A stretch of DNA of 64,000 bases from Petaurus breviceps papuanus (Eukaryota; Chordata; Mammalia; Diprotodontia; Petauridae): the NCBI GenBank assembly GCA_028583685.1, contig JAMXIF010000043.1, positions 5,202,130 through 5,266,129 of the forward strand, read 5' to 3'. Position numbers and translations under genes: made by a program. The notes beneath the pieces were generated by a model that saw nothing but the letters and a program-made list of their open reading frames with translations, had not been told where the DNA came from and ran no database searches. Of the stretch, positions 47,150 to 58,830 are shown one piece after another. The stretch's first letter is position 1; every line of letters starts with the position of its first letter.

Positions 47150-47335
47150 CATTTCTGATAATTCCTAGCTTCCTTCAAAGTTCAACTGAGGTACCATATC
47201 CTACATTAAACCTTATCTTATTTCCCCCATTTGCTGGCATTTCACCTGCAATATTACCTTAGATTTACTTGCATATATTTTGTATGTACTTAAAATTGTG
47301 CATGGCATTTCATCCAACAGAATGTAATATGCAAA
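47150..47335 (+). mobile_element. L2 fragment
   Basis: CTTCCTTCAAAGTTCAACTG then TTGTATGTACTTAAAATTGT, following the L2 3' order; diverged. Confidence 0.45.
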
Positions 47336-47364
47336 GAAGGAAGGAGCAAAAGAATGAAGGAATA

Positions 47365-47620
47365 GAGGAAGAATACAGAATTTATTAAGTGTATACTATT
47401 TGTCATATACTGTGCTGGGCATTTTACAAATATTATTTTATTTGATCCTCACCACTACTCCTAGAAGTCCCCTTTTACAAATGAAGAAACTGAAGCAAAC
47501 AGATTAAGTGACTTGACCAGGGTCACACAGATAGTAAGTGTTTGAAGTCAAATTTGAACTCAGATCTTCTTTACTCCAGATCCCATGTTCTTTTCACTGA
47601 ATTGCCTGCCTCTAAACAGT
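47365..47620 (-). mobile_element. CORE-SINE, nearly full length
   Basis: TACTGTGCTGGGCATTTTAC, AATGAAGAAACTGAAGCAAA, CTTGACCAGGGTCACACAGA, TTGAACTCAGATCTTC. Confidence 0.7.
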
Positions 47621-47994
47621 GGAGATAGTGACTTTCATTTTTTAACTTGTATCCCCAGTGCATAGTACAGGATATGGTACAAGTCTTGCTTAATATACAT
47701 TTATCTTGCTTTGAAGCAATGTGACTCAAGAAGAGATCCATCTTCACCCTCTTTTCCGCAAAGTCACTCTGCCCTTCCTTTTGAAAAGACCTAGTGGAAA
47801 GAGGGGACTGGAGAGTCAAGCAAGCAAGCAGCAGAGTCTGGGAAGCTTAGTAACGGAAGGTGAAATAACTGTTGAGTAGTACCAAAAATATGTTTTAAGT
47901 CTTGGAGATTACAGTAGAAGTTGTAGCGTTTCTGTATCATATTTTAAGTACTTGTCAGAGTGTACTTCTTAAACTTCTGAGGTTCAAGAATTTC

Positions 47995-48125
47995 TTTTGT
48001 TTAGAGGAAATTTAATAAAGATTTATTAAGCTTCTACTATGTGCCAGGAACTGTGCTTAGTGCTGGGTATACAAAAAGAGGCAAAAATATTCCATTCCCT
48101 CAAGACACTCACAAAATAATGGAAA
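47995..48125 (-). mobile_element. L2/MIR-type 3' tail
   Basis: AGCTTCTACTATGTGCCAGG, GTGCTGGGTATACAAAAAGA. Confidence 0.55.
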
Positions 48126-48129
48126 TGAA

Positions 48130-49438
48130 TAGTTCTCCTATACCTCTTCTATACTATACAACGAGCAACTTTCCAATCACTTTTGGAAAGACTTAGACAC
48201 AAGACATAAGCATAATCTTAGATTTGTTTAAAAGATAATCCTCAGAGTTCTATACTGGGTTTCAAGGAATAATAATTCACAAAGTGTAGAAAACAGACTG
48301 ATCTCTTTTTAGAGGGCAGATAGTCCCAGTACTGAACTGGATTCCTCCTGAGCACAAAGCTAGGCATGCTTATTTTAAGAGAACATCTTTAGCTCAAGTC
48401 TTACCCCAGGGACCTACAGTGATCAATTTTTACACTTGGTCATCTTGCCTGAATATTAGGGATTGATTCCAATTAACTCTAACAGCTTAATCCCCTTTTA
48501 TGAACACAAAATATGTTCAATCAGTTGTTTTTCCTTCCTTCCTTCCTTCCTTCCTTCCTTCCTTCCTTCCTTCCTTCCTTTCTTTCTTCCTTATAGCCAG
48601 CTTGCCAATTATATTGTAAGATAAGAAAAATTGAACTGGATTGTCCTACATGTTGACAGAATCCATTAGAGAAAAGTAGTTTTCTTTGTTTCATAGGATG
48701 CCCACAAGAAATATTTTCCAGACATGCATCTCTTTGTTGTATCTATTACAGAGAGGTCAAATGGGGCAGTATAAGGGTTGCCCTCTGTGGTACAGAGATC
48801 CATGGAAAATATTTACTTAGATTAGTTGAGTTTTTCATTGAAGGTAAAGAGTAAAATTCCAATCAACCTTGTCCCCTAATCCCTGTTATAAGATCTCCAC
48901 AAGTTCTATCAGTGATTTAAGATCAGTGTTCGTTTCTAAGATAAAACTTTTTTTTCTTTCTCTTAAAAAAATGTTGTTTTATTCAATGACTTTTTTTTCC
49001 TAATCTCTTTGTTTTGGAAAGGCCACTATAAGGAACATGCAATAGATAAATTTAAAATAAACAAATAGATAAATGAGAAAACAACTTGGTTTGTTTGTTT
49101 AATTTGAATAACATTGTATTTGATGGTGATTTTTATTTCCTGGGCTTATCGGCTATCAAAGGAATGACCGTTTGCAAAAGATAATTAATTTTGTGATTGT
49201 CTAAAAAGTATGCTCAGTGGATTGCTGTGATTCTGTACTTGGCATTTAGGATGGCATTAAGCATGAAGTCATACAGACTTGGTTGAGATTCATTATTTAA
49301 AATCTCTGAAGGAGAATACATTCAAAAGGACAAAGCTTGAATACCCTAGAGCCTCATTGCAAATTTCCCAAATTGAGGATATGGAAAAATATGCCAAATT
49401 TGCTCGAGCTGTTTTGTTGACTATGGAAAATCTTTAAC
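48130..49438. other. Unresolved span
   Basis: Only the (TTCC)n array is recognisable. Confidence 0.5.
48528..48592. repeat. (TTCC)n microsatellite
   Basis: About 14 TTCC units decaying to TTTC. Confidence 0.95.
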
Positions 49439-49439
49439 T

Positions 49440-49890
49440 AGGGGTAGTTGTATTTTTAATAGAATGGGAAGGGGTAGTTTTATTTTTAATAAAATGGGAA
49501 GATCTTTCTTGCCCATTAATAGGCCTAAGTGACCTGCTTTGAGTCTAAGTCACATAGAAGCCTGAGTCACAGGAGCCTGTGGCAGGAGGAGTTTGCTGAA
49601 TGGGTACAGCAGGAACTGGGAGTGAGACATAGATGGGAGAGAGAGATCAGGCAGAGCAGCTAGTGTGAGTAAGAGAGCAATGATTTTTGCCTGGGGGAAC
49701 TTGTTTTGTGGGGAGGCCTAATGGAGGGAAGGCTTGGGGATATTTGTGTTTCCTACATTGGTGATGTGTATGGAGAACACTTGGGATGATGGTGCTCTCT
49801 GCACTGGCAATAGTAATGCCATGCACAGGAGCTTTCCAGAGGAACTGCTACTGTGAACGGCTTTTTTAAGGTTCTAATTACTCAGTATAG
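49440..49890 (+). mobile_element. LTR fragment, plus strand, at the edge of the LTR cluster
   Basis: AAAATGGGAAGATCTTTCTT, GCCCATTAATAGGCCTAAG is the 5' LTR signature seen also at 17.6 kb (CCCTGCCCATTAATAGACC). Its orientation is opposite to the rest of the cluster. Confidence 0.5.
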
Positions 49891-50796
49891 TGATCACTCT
49901 ATGAATTCCATAACAAAAGCAAAACATCCATGGAAAATTAAGGTACAGCATAATTCAAAATACAGCATTCACCATATTACAACTTATCACAGAAAATCAC
50001 AATATAATATTCACAACATAGTCTCAAAGTAAAATAATCACTCAATTTAATTCAATGTCACAAAATAGTCACTCTTAAGTTAATTCAATCAGTCACTTAT
50101 CAGTAGTATCAAAGTACACAGTCAAAATCTTCCATTCTTGTAGCAAGGTCTTGATTAACTCAATCAGTCACTTATCAGTAACAATGGTCAAAGTACTCAA
50201 AGTACAATCAGTCACTTATTCAGTAAAGTCTTACTAAGTATCATACACAAAATCCTCCACCCCTTAGGTCACTAGTAAACTATAATTCCATAATTACTCA
50301 GTACCCAAGGAGAGGTCTTTTCTTCATCTTGACTTAGGGCCTGTTCTCAGACTCCCTGGATCGCCTTCCATGGTCCCAGATTCTACCTCTATTCAATGGT
50401 AGAAAGCTCCCAGTTCCTCAACCAACTCTCTGTGCAGGTACAGGACCACACTGGACTTCACAAGGTCTGGTCCATGTCAGCTCCTTCATCATTTCTGCTC
50501 CAAGGAATTCAAGGCTCAATCAAGCCACAAACAAACAAAGTGTCAGAATCCCAGCCATGCTTCAGTCACCTGGGCTTCTGGGCTCCTGGGCTTCTGGCTC
50601 CTGCTCCTGGCTCTGGCCTCCTGGCTCCTGGCCTCCTGGGATCCTGGCTCCATGTTCTGGGTTCCTGTTGATAAGAAGCTCCACCACCACAAGTTTTCAG
50701 GACTCAGTTCTCCATTCTTCTGTAGCTGCTCTGCCACCAGATCTCAGTCTCAAGGAAATTCTGACTGAGCTTCTCTGAGGCTTTTCTTATATACAC

Positions 50797-51660
50797 ATGT
50801 AATGTAATGCCAAAAGAAGGCAACTTCCCAGGTTCAAAATACCAGCATAGGTGCTCTCTATTTTATTCAGTGACAAACCAAGAACAGAGAAGATCGAAAC
50901 ATGACATCATTCAAAATACAGCATTTACTAAGTGTGATTAAATAATCTCCAAGTACTACCCCACCCCAGGACCTTCCAATCATTCAATCAATTACAAAGT
51001 CCCAGTTCCAAATACTTCTCCACCCCAGGCTATACCTTAATTAAGTCCACCACAAAGCCCCTCTTCTCAAATGGAGATTAGTTTCCAAACATAGGTAAAG
51101 TACCTTCATTTGTCAATCACAGAGCACAAAAAGGTCAAAAGTTCCCCACCCCTGGATCCCAATTGAATCTACCCCAGAGTTACATCAAGTTTAAACACAG
51201 CACTTAATACCCAAATGGAGGTCTTTTCTTCATCTTGACATGAGGCAAGTTCTCAGCAATCTTAGTTCCTGGGGAGACAAGGCTTAGCAAGGCCATAAGA
51301 TACATTGCCAGTCCCTTCATGAATTTATCCTCTGTCTGTAGAACAGTCCTAGAACCCCTTAACACATTAGCAAAGCCCTCTCCCAGGATTTCTGTAAACA
51401 TACAACAAGAAAATCCTTCTTCAGGGCTTCTGAACCAACAGAAAGGCTCCCAGACCCCTGCAACAACAGCACTGTCCTTCACCAGTGGACAGTATTCATT
51501 CTGTCTGCAGGACAGTCTCCAGACCCCTGCAACAACAGCACCGTCCCTCACCAGTGGACAGTATTCACTCTCCGTCTGCAGGACAGTCTCAGGGCTTCTT
51601 AGCGAACAGCCAGGTTCCAGGACTTCTTCAACAAAAGGACTGTCTTTCACTCTCTGTCTA
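50797..51660 (-). repeat. Tandem LTR unit, copy 1
   Basis: Starts ATGTAATGTAATGCC, as does copy 2 at 51661, an offset of 864. By the block CAGGTTCCAGGACTTCTTC (51611 against 52438) the offset is 827. Confidence 0.85.
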
Positions 51661-52487
51661 ATGTAATGTAATGCCAAAAGAAGGCAACTTCCCAGGTTCA
51701 AAATACCAGCATAGGTGCTCTCTATTTTATTCAGTGACAAACCAAGAACAGAGAAGATTAAAACATGACATCATTCAAAATACAGCATTTACTAAGTGTG
51801 ATTAAATAATCTCCAAGTACTACCCCACCCCAGGACCTTCCAATCATTCAATCAATTACAAAGTCTCTGTTCTAAATACTTCTCCACCCCTAGGCTATAC
51901 CTTAATTAAGTCCACCACAAAGCCCCTCTTCTCAAATGGAGATTAGTTTCTAAACATAAGGTCAAAAGTTCCCCACCCCTGGATCACAATTGAATCTACC
52001 CCAGAGTTACATCAAATTTAAACACAGCACTTAATACCCAAATGGAGGTCTTTTCTTCATCTTGACAGGAGGCAAGTTCTCAGCAATCTTAGTTCCTGGG
52101 GAGACAAGGCTTAGCAAGGCCATAAGATACATTGCCAGTCCCTTCATGAATTTATCCTCTGTCTGTAGAACAGTCCTAGAACCCCTGAACACGTTAGCAA
52201 AGCCCTCTCCCAGGATTTCTGTAAACATCCAACAAGAAAATCCTTCTTCAGGGCTTCTGAACCAACAGAAAGGTTCCCAGACCCCTGCAACAACAGCACT
52301 GTCCTTCATCAGTGGACAGTATTCACTCTGTCTGCAGGACAGTCTCCAGACCCCTGCAACAACAGTACTGTCCCTCACCAGTGGACAGTATTCACTCTCT
52401 GTCTGCAGGACAGTCTCAGGGCTTCTTAGCGAACAGCCAGGTTCCAGGACTTCTTCAACAAAAGGACTGTCTTTCACCAGTGGACAA
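51661..52487 (-). repeat. Tandem LTR unit, copy 2
   Basis: Adjoins copy 1 directly and is closely similar, but shorter by about 37 bases near 51955. Just beyond it, TTGGCATTACATTACA (around 52513-52528) is the inverted complement of its start. Confidence 0.85.
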
Positions 52488-52697
52488 ATCTGGCAAAACA
52501 AAGTTGCCTTTGCTTGGCATTACATTACAACACAGTATTACCTACTTTCTTTGACCAACCCCTTCCGGTTACATCAGTTAACAGGATACAGGAGTTCATA
52601 GCTTCTGTTCCCCCAATCAGAGGCTTAATCAGTTACTAAGTGGTAAGTGCCTGCTACTTTTGCCAACACAAAAGGGATCTTAAAATTCAAAATTACA

Positions 52698-53338
52698 TTA
52701 CCAGCATTGGCAATGTGTATAGACTTCTTTGTTACTACAATGAATTTAGCTTACTGGTGTTTGAATAAATGTTTTGGTTTAATCTTCTAGAAAAAGGGTA
52801 TATCAGCAATGCCATATTCACAATGCCTATAGAGATTACAAATATGCTGATATAATTATCCATTATAAAATACGTCATGTTTGCCATATGAGGAAATAAA
52901 CTAGAAAATTTATTAAGATACCAAAAGACTGAGTCCCAAAACCAGAAAGTGAAAGCCATCAGAGTAGTTATGATATTGGCACAGGTAGATAAAGTAGAAA
53001 GCACCCACATTTTCAAGCCTTTAAAACAGAACAGGCTACCTCAGGCAAAGGTCCTCCTCTCCCCACACACAGCAACCACCCAGCGTCCTGGAAGCGCGCT
53101 CCCAGCAGCTCCGGCCCCTGGCAGTCCTCAGCAGGAGTCCTTAGCAGTCCTAACTCAAAAAGGGCTTCACGCTGCCATTGCCTCTGCTGCTGCTGCCGCC
53201 GTTGCCACCACCGCCAGCCACCGCAGGAACACTAGCTTGGCTTCCGATTCCTCTTGCTCCGCCCCTTCCTGCTACGTCAGCAAGTCCAACGGGGCATGGA
53301 AGATCTTTAAATCCCATAACCCTTACATTGGGTCTGTT
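52698..53338 (-). mobile_element. LTR with GC-rich promoter-like block, minus strand
   Basis: The minus strand begins TGTAAGGGTTATGGGATTTA, then AAGATCTTCCATGCCCCG, the family 5' signature. A GC- and CpG-rich stretch (about 53080-53300) holds a GC box (GGGGCGGAGC) and a CRE-like CTGACGTAG. A 93-codon sense frame lies at 52735-53016. Relic status assumed. No flanking retroviral genes. Confidence 0.5.
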
Positions 53339-53344
53339 ATATAT

Positions 53345-54588
53345 TGTGATTCAGACCTGGCAATACACCTACTTTTTGATAGCAGCTGCTGTAGATATCG
53401 CATTGGCAAAATGGGAGTGTAATGGGAGAAGAATATACCAAGAGGGGTATATGTAGACCTGAGTTGAGATTCTCTGGCTACTTCCAAGTACATGTGTGAT
53501 AAGCAATCAAGGACTTTCGCTGGTGTAAGAATTATTTGGTCTCCATGAAAAAACCATGAAGAGGTTGGTATGACAAAGATAATTAGTCTTTGAGACAGAA
53601 TAAATGACCCACTCAGTATAATTTAAAGACAATGATATCTTCTGTTTATTTCTATTTTCCAGTCTCTTGAGCATGTGAGGATTCTGTAGGTGTTTCTTAA
53701 AGATGTTCCTCTAGGTGTGGAGCATAAAGAGTTATGTTAGTTCCTTAAAATTGGCAGTATGTGCTGCCTAGGTGTAACTATGACTGAACTTAGACCCCTG
53801 GTCCCTTACCCTGTTTGTGTTTTTTTTTTTTCCCCTGAGCATAGGCAACTGAATAGTGATGATGAAATTATTTATTCATTCATTTACTAGGTATCATTTT
53901 TGAATTCATTTGCTTGTTTGCTTATTCAACAATTCACTCATGGATTTGTTCTTCTATTCACTCATTTATTAATTTCTTTGACTGTTTTATGAATGGCTGT
54001 TTTGGAAGTTTGGGAATTACCACTTTATTCAATAAGATCTGACCAGAGGCAGGTTGGATTTCTCCAGCTACAGCCTTTTTATGGAAGATGGCAACTTACA
54101 GGAGAAAAAGTCAAAGCCATACAATTGGTGCCAAAAAGACACCAACTTTGAGGGAGTTATGCAGACCAAGGAAAAAGTGAAATGGTTATTCAGAAGTCCT
54201 AATAAGTATTTCTTGTTCTGTTGCAAGCTCCCAGGAGAGTTTTATAGAAATCCTGACTTATTGTTTCATATATTAAGATTTTGTTAATTTATGATTTTTT
54301 TTATTTATTCATAGCATTTCTTTGCAGTGAAGGAAATAGACAGTTCTTCCATACACAATTGACTTTGCATGAGCCAAACTTAAGCTTTCCTTAACACACT
54401 GTCATCAGAACTCTTCTCTTACATGTGGGCTGTAATGAGTCAGACAGTACATGAAAAAGTGTGACTACCCTCCATTCTCCCAGTTTACAACCTTCTTTTA
54501 AGTGCTCATTACCTCTCATCTAAATTACTGAAACAGTTGTCTGAGTGGTCTTGGCTGTTCTCATTCCTCTAGAGTCTACCCTTCATAT
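53345..54588. other. Unresolved span
   Basis: No gene seen. TTCATTCATTTACTAGG-type simple sequence near 53875. Confidence 0.5.
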
Positions 54589-54589
54589 T

Positions 54590-54995
54590 CCAAGAAATTC
54601 AAGAAAGATTATGAAACTCTGAGAGAACTTTCTTATGAAAAAGCCATCTCTGTTCAGGGAAATAATTTTGGAGATCATTCAAAGGAGAACAACCATGTTG
54701 ATGAAGACTGCTGAGTTTGTATCATATGAGAACTTGATGAAAGTGAGAATACATATAATAGAAATGAGAAGCCTTGGATAAGGACAGTGGGAATGACAAA
54801 TATTTGAAAGGCTTTCATGTGGAAGAGGGATAACACTTGACCTGTTTTTCTCTGGAAGACAGAACCAGATTATTGGGTGAAAAAAAAATACAAAGAGAAA
54901 TTTAGGTTTAATGTCAGGGTAAAACATTTTTTGAAGAATAAGACTCATCCAAAAGTCGAATAGGACACATCAATACGTAGCATTTCCTTTCCCAT
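54590..54995 (+). mobile_element. L3/CR1-type LINE 3' fragment, plus strand
   Basis: Matches the opposite strand of the same family: TTGAAAGGCTTTCATGTGGA, AGAGGGATAACACTTGACC, TTTAGGTTTAATGTCAGGG. Old and diverged. Confidence 0.6.
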
Positions 54996-54999
54996 CCTT

Positions 55000-56068
55000 T
55001 CGTCTTCCCCCTGACGGGTGATCCTACAGGCTCTTTATCTTGGTGGTAGGGAGCATTGTATATGTGCATGTATACATGTATTTATGTGTATAGATAACTG
55101 TGGACTGGACAGTAAGAAATACTTTAAGAAGACTCTAGAAACATAACTTGGGAGGTTTGGGATCGCAGAGAAGATTTGGAACAACTTTCAAGAAAATAGG
55201 TATGAGCAAAGTAGAGAAGCCTAGAGTGTCTATGAAATTTAGATATAATTTGTATATAACTCTGCATTATGAATACTTCATGCCACAACCAAGTCATTTA
55301 GAAAATAGGAATTTTGTCATATGAATCCATTAAACATTGTGAAAAAATTAATAGAATCCAAATTATTTCAGTTATCTTTGTAACCATAGACCTAACAAGT
55401 CATGTTTGACTGGTATTATTTTTAATGGAAATTCTTGAAATTTTCATATGTTTCAGACTTGTTTAATTAAAAATATTTTTAACAATGCCAAATGGTCATT
55501 TCTTTTTATTTCAAATTATAATCAACTACAGTTTACTCCATGACAAATGTGAAGTCTTTTCAGCGGCTTAACACAGAAATATTTCTGTGATTGATTGCTG
55601 AGAGTTTGTATTTATTCTAATATATTTAAATAACAAAAGGACAATGAGAGCAAAAATAGAATCTGACTCATCAGAACCTTATCATGTGCAGCACCCCTTT
55701 ACCAGAGATAGTAAAAGTCAAGCAGCAGTTAAATCAAATTGGCTTCTGGGGGAAGAAAAAAAAATACACACACACACAATATAGTATTTCTGCTTTCTTC
55801 TCTTCCCTCCCCAAGTGAGCATCTGATTAATTCAGAATTAATATCCTGAGGAATAAGAGTTCACTTGTGTGTATATGTATCTTCCCTGATGGCAACTTCT
55901 TATACTTTGAGAATAAATTTTATTTTTTGCAATAATTAAAAGTCTTTTGGAGGCTGGATTGATAAATAAGATGGTTAGTTTGGTGATGGCATTAGGGACA
56001 ATTTGTTGTGATGATTATAGTTGTTGTTGCTATTGTTCTATTTAATTCTGTTAATACACATGGTATTT
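55000..56068. other. Unresolved, largely repeat-free span
   Basis: No frame or repeat recognised, with an AT-rich block rich in homeodomain-like TAAT cores at 55380-55700. Function not established. Confidence 0.35.
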
Positions 56069-56069
56069 C

Positions 56070-56225
56070 GTGATACAGAGCTGTCTTCAGAACCAGAATG
56101 ACCTGAGTTTAAATCCTGCCTCTGAAGCATACTGGTTGAGTGACCATAGACAAGTGGCTTAATCCCTCTCAGTGCCCTAGAGTCTAGGCAACTCTGAGTG
56201 ACTATGAGTTGTGGCAGAAATCACT
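56070..56225 (+). mobile_element. tRNA-derived SINE
   Basis: CAGAATGACCTGAGTTTAAA, TCCTGCCTCTGAAG, then GACCATAGACAAGTGGCTTA. Confidence 0.6.
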
Positions 56226-56379
56226 GATCTCATCTAGGAGTTTCTTATGCTAATGAAATACCTGGTCCAATCTCTCTCCTTCTGGTGTTTTTGTTTAGAT
56301 ACACAAGGCCAGTTCTAATATGTCTCCCCATCCCAACTCCATTTTTGTGGATGAAATAAAGTTTTCTTAAGATATTTGA

Positions 56380-56495
56380 AGAAATGGAGTTCTTAATCTG
56401 AGGATTTAGATGTATTTCAGGGGATGCAGGAACTTAGGAAAAGTACATTTTTTTCTCTAACCTCTAACTGAAATTTAGCATTATTTTCAAATATT
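56380..56495 (+). mobile_element. Possible ancient hAT-type DNA transposon fragment
   Basis: CTAACCTCTAACTGAAATTT followed by AGCATTATTTTC resembles a mammal-wide DNA transposon interior. Family not certain. Confidence 0.35.
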
Positions 56496-56676
56496 AAATG
56501 GTCTTTACCTTCAAATATTAAAATGTTATTATATGTACACACACACATATATGTATATATGCATGTATATATTGTGAACCAAATTTCTTTGGAAGTCTGG
56601 GGAAGACTACAAATTCTTCTCATACACACCCACATAAATATACATATACACATATATATGTATAAATATAATACTA

Positions 56677-57801
56677 TGTAATGCCAAGCAGAGGTGACTT
56701 CCCAAGGTTCAAAATACCAGCATAGGTGTTCTCCATTTTATTCAATGAAAAATTAAGAATATAGAAAATCAAAATATAGCATAATTTAAAATACAGCATT
56801 CACCAAGTATAATTCAATAGTTTCCAAGTACTACTCCACCCCCTGGATATTATAATTCATTTAGTCAATCCCAAAGACCCTCTTCGAAGTACTACTCCAC
56901 CCCTAGGCTGTACGTTCATTTAGTCAACCACAAAGCCCCTCTTCTCAAACGGAGATTAGTTTCCAATCATAAGTAAAGATTGGTCAATCACAGAGCAAAA
57001 AAAAAAGTCAAAAGTTCCCCACCATTGGATGACAATTGAATCTACCCCAGAGTTACAACAAGCTTAAGCACAGCATTTAATACCCAAAGAGAGGTCTTTT
57101 CTTCATCTTGACTCAAGGCAAGTTCTCAGCAATCTTTGTTCCTGGGGAGACAAAGCAAGGCCACAAGATACATTGCCAGTGTCCTCATTAATTCACTCTC
57201 TGTCTACAGAACAGTCCTAGGACCCCTGAAAACATTAACAAAACCCTCTTCCAATTTTCTGTAAACATTAGAAAATGCTTCTTCAGGGCTTCTGAAACAA
57301 TAGCAAGGTTCCAGGGCCTCTGCAACAACAGCACTGTCCTTCACCAGTGGACACAATTCACTCTCTGTCTGCAGAACAGTCTCTGGACCCCTGAACCAAC
57401 AGCAAGGTTTCAAGACTTCTGCAACAACAGGACTGTCCTTCACCAGAGGATGAATCTGGCAAAAACAACATCAAAACAAAGTACCAGCATAAGAGCCATG
57501 TCTCCTCAGTCCTTGGCAGCTCTGGGTGGCAGCTCTTAAAAATCCTGGGCATTTCTAGCTGGCCCTCAGCAATCCTCTCTGTCTTTCTGCTTCCACAATG
57601 TTGCTTCCCAAAAAATTCTTCTGCCTCTCTCTCTGCTTGTACCTCTCTCAATCCACATCACCAGCTCCTCCCAGTTCAGCCCTCTTTTTTTATGTCAACA
57701 AGTCCACCCCACAAGTGGGATTCACAAGTTCTGGGTTTTAACACAATCAATCCAAATACCAAGCCAATACAGAGGGATCTTTAAATTCCATTACTATTAC
57801 A
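56677..57801 (-). mobile_element. Long solo LTR (about 1.1 kb), minus strand
   Basis: The minus strand begins TGTAATAGTAATGGAATTTA and ends TTGGCATTACA. Its middle is made of short tandem units around TTCACCAGTGGACA and ACAACAGCACTGTCC. A polyadenylation signal lies near the end (GAATAAAATGG). It is the single-copy relative of the duplicated units at 50.8-52.5 kb. Confidence 0.65.
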
Positions 57802-58148
57802 CCCTGGACCCTAGATTCTATATTTCAGTCATCATCACCTCCATCTCCATCAGCCAGGATAATGAAGGCCTTTTAAGCTTCCCAGCTACCAAGATATTAC
57901 CTTCTCTTTCTTCACAGATATTATATTGGTTGTGAGTGAAGGAAACTTAGTAGGCAGAGATCCTTTGGGACCTTACCCTCAGGTAAAATCCCTCTGATTT
58001 TCCCACACAAATTAAACATTCTTAACTGTGGAGATTCTGTTAATTTGATTGCTAAAGTCCTTATGTTCAGAGTCAATGTTTTTTTTTTTCTTTTCTCTTG
58101 GTAGTTTCAAAGACAATATAGCAGGACTTTGTAAATTATGGATATTTC
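57802..58148. other. Unresolved span
   Basis: Nothing recognised between the LTR and the MIR-type SINE. Confidence 0.5.
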
Positions 58149-58149
58149 T

Positions 58150-58365
58150 AGATCATAATCATTGGTCACTTTTACATAGCACTTTCTAATTTATAAAAGT
58201 CTTTAAAAAATTATCCAATCCTAAGGAGTTGTATGAGTTATCTGTAGAAATATCATCCTTATTTTATAGAAAGAAATTAAATTTCATGGAAGTTAAGCTA
58301 CTTATCTAAGGTCATAGCTATTACCACGACCAGGATTGTGACCCAGATACCTCCTACTTTCCAGT
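58150..58365 (-). mobile_element. MIR-type CORE-SINE, diverged
   Basis: ACTTTTACATAGCACTTTCT, TCCTTATTTTATAGAAAGAA, ACTTATCTAAGGTCATAGCT. Confidence 0.5.
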
Positions 58366-58659
58366 CCTGGAAATTTCTTACTATCCTACACGGTAATGTT
58401 AAATGCCTATTATTTGTGGGAAAGAAATATCACTTCAGTAGACTTCAGTAGGAAAGTATTAATGGACATTGTGGGATTTTTACTAGATTTTGAGCTGCAA
58501 TAGAATATTACACACTGTTGGACAGGTGCAGAGTAGGAGAAAGACATTAATTCACATTTTTAGTTCTTTTTAATCTTTTATTTTCTTTGACATATTTTAC
58601 TCCTGCTTTCTGATCACATCCAGTGCAATTTGTCAGTCCTAACACTGATCACAATTTAT

Positions 58660-58765
58660 AAACCACAGGAATTAGAGTGGGAAGGAGCTCTGAAGGCCAT
58701 TTATTCCAATTCCCTCATTTTATAGATGATCTGAGATTTTCCCAATGTCACAGCCTAAGTTTGAA
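58660..58765 (-). mobile_element. MIR3-type SINE fragment
   Basis: AGAGTGGGAAGGAGCTCTGA and CCTCATTTTATAGATGATCT. Confidence 0.5.
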
Positions 58766-58830
58766 TTGAAGTAAATGGATCATTTATTTAGAGATAGGAA
58801 GGACTTCAGATATTGTTAAAGGAATTCCCT

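Larger units (their letters stand above)
49890..52698 (-). mobile_element. Nested and tandemly duplicated LTR sequence, minus strand
   Basis: The minus-strand sequence starts near 52698 (TGTAATTTTGAATTTTAAGA). It contains two consecutive copies of a ~0.83-0.86 kb LTR unit, and then a TATATAAG-type box and further LTR-like sequence to about 49.9 kb. The same units occur in the LTR at 56.7-57.8 kb. No gag, pol or env is recognisable. The whole is a fossil made only of LTR parts. Confidence 0.6.

Noticed and set aside
50396-50778. 91- and 73-codon plus-strand frames with a repeated GSWAPG-like motif
   Set aside because: A short tandem CTCCTGG-type repeat within the LTR cluster; no gene evidence.
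51319-52601. Plus-strand frames of 115 and 179 codons
   Set aside because: They lie antisense to duplicated LTR units, and their openness follows from the repeat composition.
52949-53456. 157- and 92-codon plus-strand frames rich in Ala/Pro
   Set aside because: They run antisense through the GC-rich LTR block. The Ala/Pro bias is a composition effect of GCC/GCT/CCG repeats.
2195-58765. Apparent strong plus-strand bias of CORE-SINEs
   Set aside because: The MIR core is nearly self-complementary in key motifs (TTTCCTCATCTGTAAAATG and its complement). After using heads and tails to orient copies, both strands are well represented.
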